The translations under genes were made by a program, and so were the position numbers. Below, one piece after another: positions 19,102 to 20,215 of a stretch of 20,215 nt of DNA. Positions within the stretch are counted from its first letter, which is position 1; the number at the start of each line of letters is the position of its first letter. Source of the stretch: Pseudomonadota bacterium (GTDB lineage Bacteria > Pseudomonadota > Gammaproteobacteria > Burkholderiales > Burkholderiaceae). The stretch is taken from the NCBI GenBank assembly GCA_021783435.1, contig JAJXUC010000064.1:1-20215 (forward strand), written 5' to 3'. Under the pieces are notes generated by a model. It was not told the origin of the DNA and searched no databases. It was given only the letters and a program-made list of their open reading frames with translations.

Positions 19102-19128
19102 GGCCGGCAGTGTAATCGCCGGCCATGC
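19082..19128 (-). promoter_or_regulatory. inverted repeat covering the purN start codon, with short overlapping ORF
   Basis: Arms 19098-19108 and 19118-19128 (GCATGGCCGGC / GCCGGCCATGC) are perfectly complementary over 11 bp with a 9-base spacer. On the minus-strand RNA the purN AUG (19101-19099) lies inside the 3' arm, so folding would hide it. The 5' arm carries another AUG (19126) that opens a 14-codon frame ending at 19082, overlapping the purN start out of frame. No U-tract follows, so it is not an intrinsic terminator. Regulation is inference. Confidence 0.45.
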
Positions 19129-19178
19129 CCGCGCGGCAGATCGAAGCCCGGCCGACGTGGCACCAGGCTCACCCTTCG

Positions 19179-19613
19179 TTACCAACAATCTGCCACGGTC
19201 AACGTGCCACCGCTGACGGATTTCACACCCAGAGAATTCACCGCGAAATTGCCGCAACCGTCCTTGGTCTGGTCGCCCTGCGCGGTGGCCGTGGCCGTGA
19301 AGGTCGGCGGGTTGGTGGTGTTGTCCATCACCACGCTGAGCTGGTAGTAATTGGTCGACGCGTCGGGAACCGCCGCCGGCAAGGCCGCGTAGCCCAGGCT
19401 GGCAGCGGTGGACGTGTACGCGTTGTTGGTCGTGTAGAACTTTTCTTCGCGGCTGGCCATGTCCAGCACCGCCGTCTTGGCCACGGTGCGGCGCGACTTG
19501 CGCACCGAATCGTTGTAAGCCGGCAGCGCGATGGCGGCCAGAATCGCGGCGATGACGACCACGATCATCAACTCGATGAGCGTGAAACCCCTGAATCGAT
19601 CTTGGTTGTTCAT
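19179..19613 (-). CDS. pilE: type IV pilin, PilE-like (minor pilin)
   Basis: A 144-residue prepilin. The short basic leader ends in Gly9 and is followed by 'FTLIELMIVVVIAAILAAIALPAY' read in two parts from residue 10, the class III signal that PilD cleaves between Gly9 and Phe10. Glu14 is the conserved Glu5 of the mature protein. The remainder is a small globular domain with two cysteines (Cys120 and Cys143) that likely form the C-terminal disulfide loop, ending 'ADCW'. It lies 12 bases after pilY1, the position of pilE in the fimT/pilV-pilW-pilX-pilY1-pilE clusters of betaproteobacteria, which supports a minor, assembly-priming pilin over the major subunit. GGAAAA about 5 bases before the ATG is a plausible ribosome binding site. 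Confidence 0.9.
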   Translation of the reverse strand: MNNQDRFRGFTLIELMIVVVIAAILAAIALPAYNDSVRKSRRTVAKTAVLDMASREEKFYTTNNAYTSTAASLGYAALPAAVPDASTNYYQLSVVMDNTTNPPTFTATATAQGDQTKDGCGNFAVNSLGVKSVSGGTLTVADCW

Positions 19614-19625
19614 CTTGTTTTCCAG

Positions 19626-20215
19626 TCAGCGCAGCTCAGTCCATGTCAGGCGTTGGCCTGCCCCATTTGGCGCTGGATTCACCTGTTGGACGTTGGGATT
19701 TCCGCTGTTGTCCTGGTTGATCATGTAGGGTTTGCTTCCAAAGGTGACGAAACTTGGGGATCCAACCGCGTTGAGGTACACACCGCTCACGTTCTGGCCA
19801 CCGATCGTGACAAAATTTCCTGTAGTGTCGGCGAAGAAGGAATTGGGCAAGGCACCGCCGTTTAATGGATTGATGGCCATGGTCCAGCCACCCGGGGGCG
19901 ACGGCGCATAGCAACTCAACCCTTGAGAATTCGGTGAGGGAATCGTGCTGTTGACAACAAAGGTTCCAAACGCAAGTGTTGGATTATAAATAATACTTTC
20001 TCCCGCCCCCGGCAAATCAAGATAAAAACCATATTGATTATTACCCGAAGGGCAAGATGACGTATTTTTCCAGCACACTGGATTGGCACTCAGCGTACGA
20101 TATCCAGTACCCGCCCCTGCGAAAGCCTGGCCGCCTGCATTATACGCGCCCAAGACCGTCTGTTGCTGCATCACGCTTCGGCCAATGCTTTGCGCACCAG
20201 TCAACGAGGCGTACT
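19626..20215 (-). CDS. pilY1: type IV pilus assembly/adhesin protein PilY1, C-terminal part (5' end outside window)
   Basis: An open frame reads in from the right edge and stops at 19626, giving about 196 residues. The ending 'GAGQRLTWTELR' matches the 'GRRxSWREL' type of C-terminus seen in betaproteobacterial PilY1, and the gene sits directly before a pilE-like gene, as expected. The visible part has a repetitive Gly/Asn/Ser/Pro-rich beta style with three cysteines, consistent with a secreted, pilus-tip-associated protein. The beta-propeller and calcium-binding motifs cannot be assessed, since they would lie upstream. The right 250 bases or so are clearly less GC-rich than the rest of the window. 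The first TTG in frame (20204) is not taken as a start, because the frame continues to the edge. Confidence 0.75.
   Translation of the reverse strand, partial: YASLTGAQSIGRSVMQQQTVLGAYNAGGQAFAGAGTGYRTLSANPVCWKNTSSCPSGNNQYGFYLDLPGAGESIIYNPTLAFGTFVVNSTIPSPNSQGLSCYAPSPPGGWTMAINPLNGGALPNSFFADTTGNFVTIGGQNVSGVYLNAVGSPSFVTFGSKPYMINQDNSGNPNVQQVNPAPNGAGQRLTWTELR

Noticed and set aside
19098..19128. intrinsic terminator for the pil operon
   Set aside because: The stem is strong, but no U-tract follows on the minus strand and the arm contains the purN start codon.

Overview
The window looks like a piece of a GC-rich betaproteobacterial chromosome, most likely Burkholderiales. The evidence is the protein style (ParC, DapA, BamC, a RhlE-type helicase with a Gly/Arg tail, PurN/RsmB), the dapA-bamC order and the pilY1-pilE order. 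Genus is not certain; a Thiomonas-like organism would fit but this is only an impression. Coding density is high and most genes are housekeeping.

Layout, left to right. 2-127 (+): last 41 codons of what looks like a nitroreductase. 364-1275 (+): a stand-alone Mrr-type restriction endonuclease with visibly less GC-biased codons than its neighbours, followed by a strong hairpin. 1531-2928 (-): RhlE-like DEAD-box RNA helicase. 3182-5824 (-): SERCA-like P-type Ca2+ ATPase. 5983-8134 (+): an atypical SDR-fold epimerase, a DUF2238 membrane protein and a RidA-family protein. 8178-12621 (-): parE followed by parC, the two topoisomerase IV subunits. 12622-12954: a 333-base divergent intergenic region that carries four DnaA-box-like 9-mers next to parE. 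12955-15664 (+): a class I methyltransferase, dapA and bamC in close order, ending at a 38-base perfect palindrome that is a bidirectional terminator. 15817-17031 (-): fatty acid desaturase with a long helical C-terminal extension. 17135-19101 (-): purN and an RsmB/NOP-type RNA methyltransferase overlapping by 4 bases. 19179-20215 (-): a PilE-like pilin preceded by the 3' end of pilY1, which runs off the right edge.

Functional themes are chromosome decatenation (parE/parC), lysine and cell-wall precursor synthesis plus outer-membrane assembly (dapA-bamC), purine synthesis and rRNA modification (purN-rsmB), membrane lipid unsaturation, calcium or cation efflux, and type IV pili. I did not find a multi-gene system that looks undescribed. 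The most interesting signals are regulatory or residue-level: the DnaA-box cluster at parE, an 11-bp inverted repeat that buries the purN start codon and overlaps a 14-codon out-of-frame ORF, and an unusual quinolone-determining region in ParC.

Intergenic stretches 128-363, 1276-1428 and 2929-3152 hold no gene I can support. No tRNA, rRNA, CRISPR array, insertion sequence or known riboswitch was seen.
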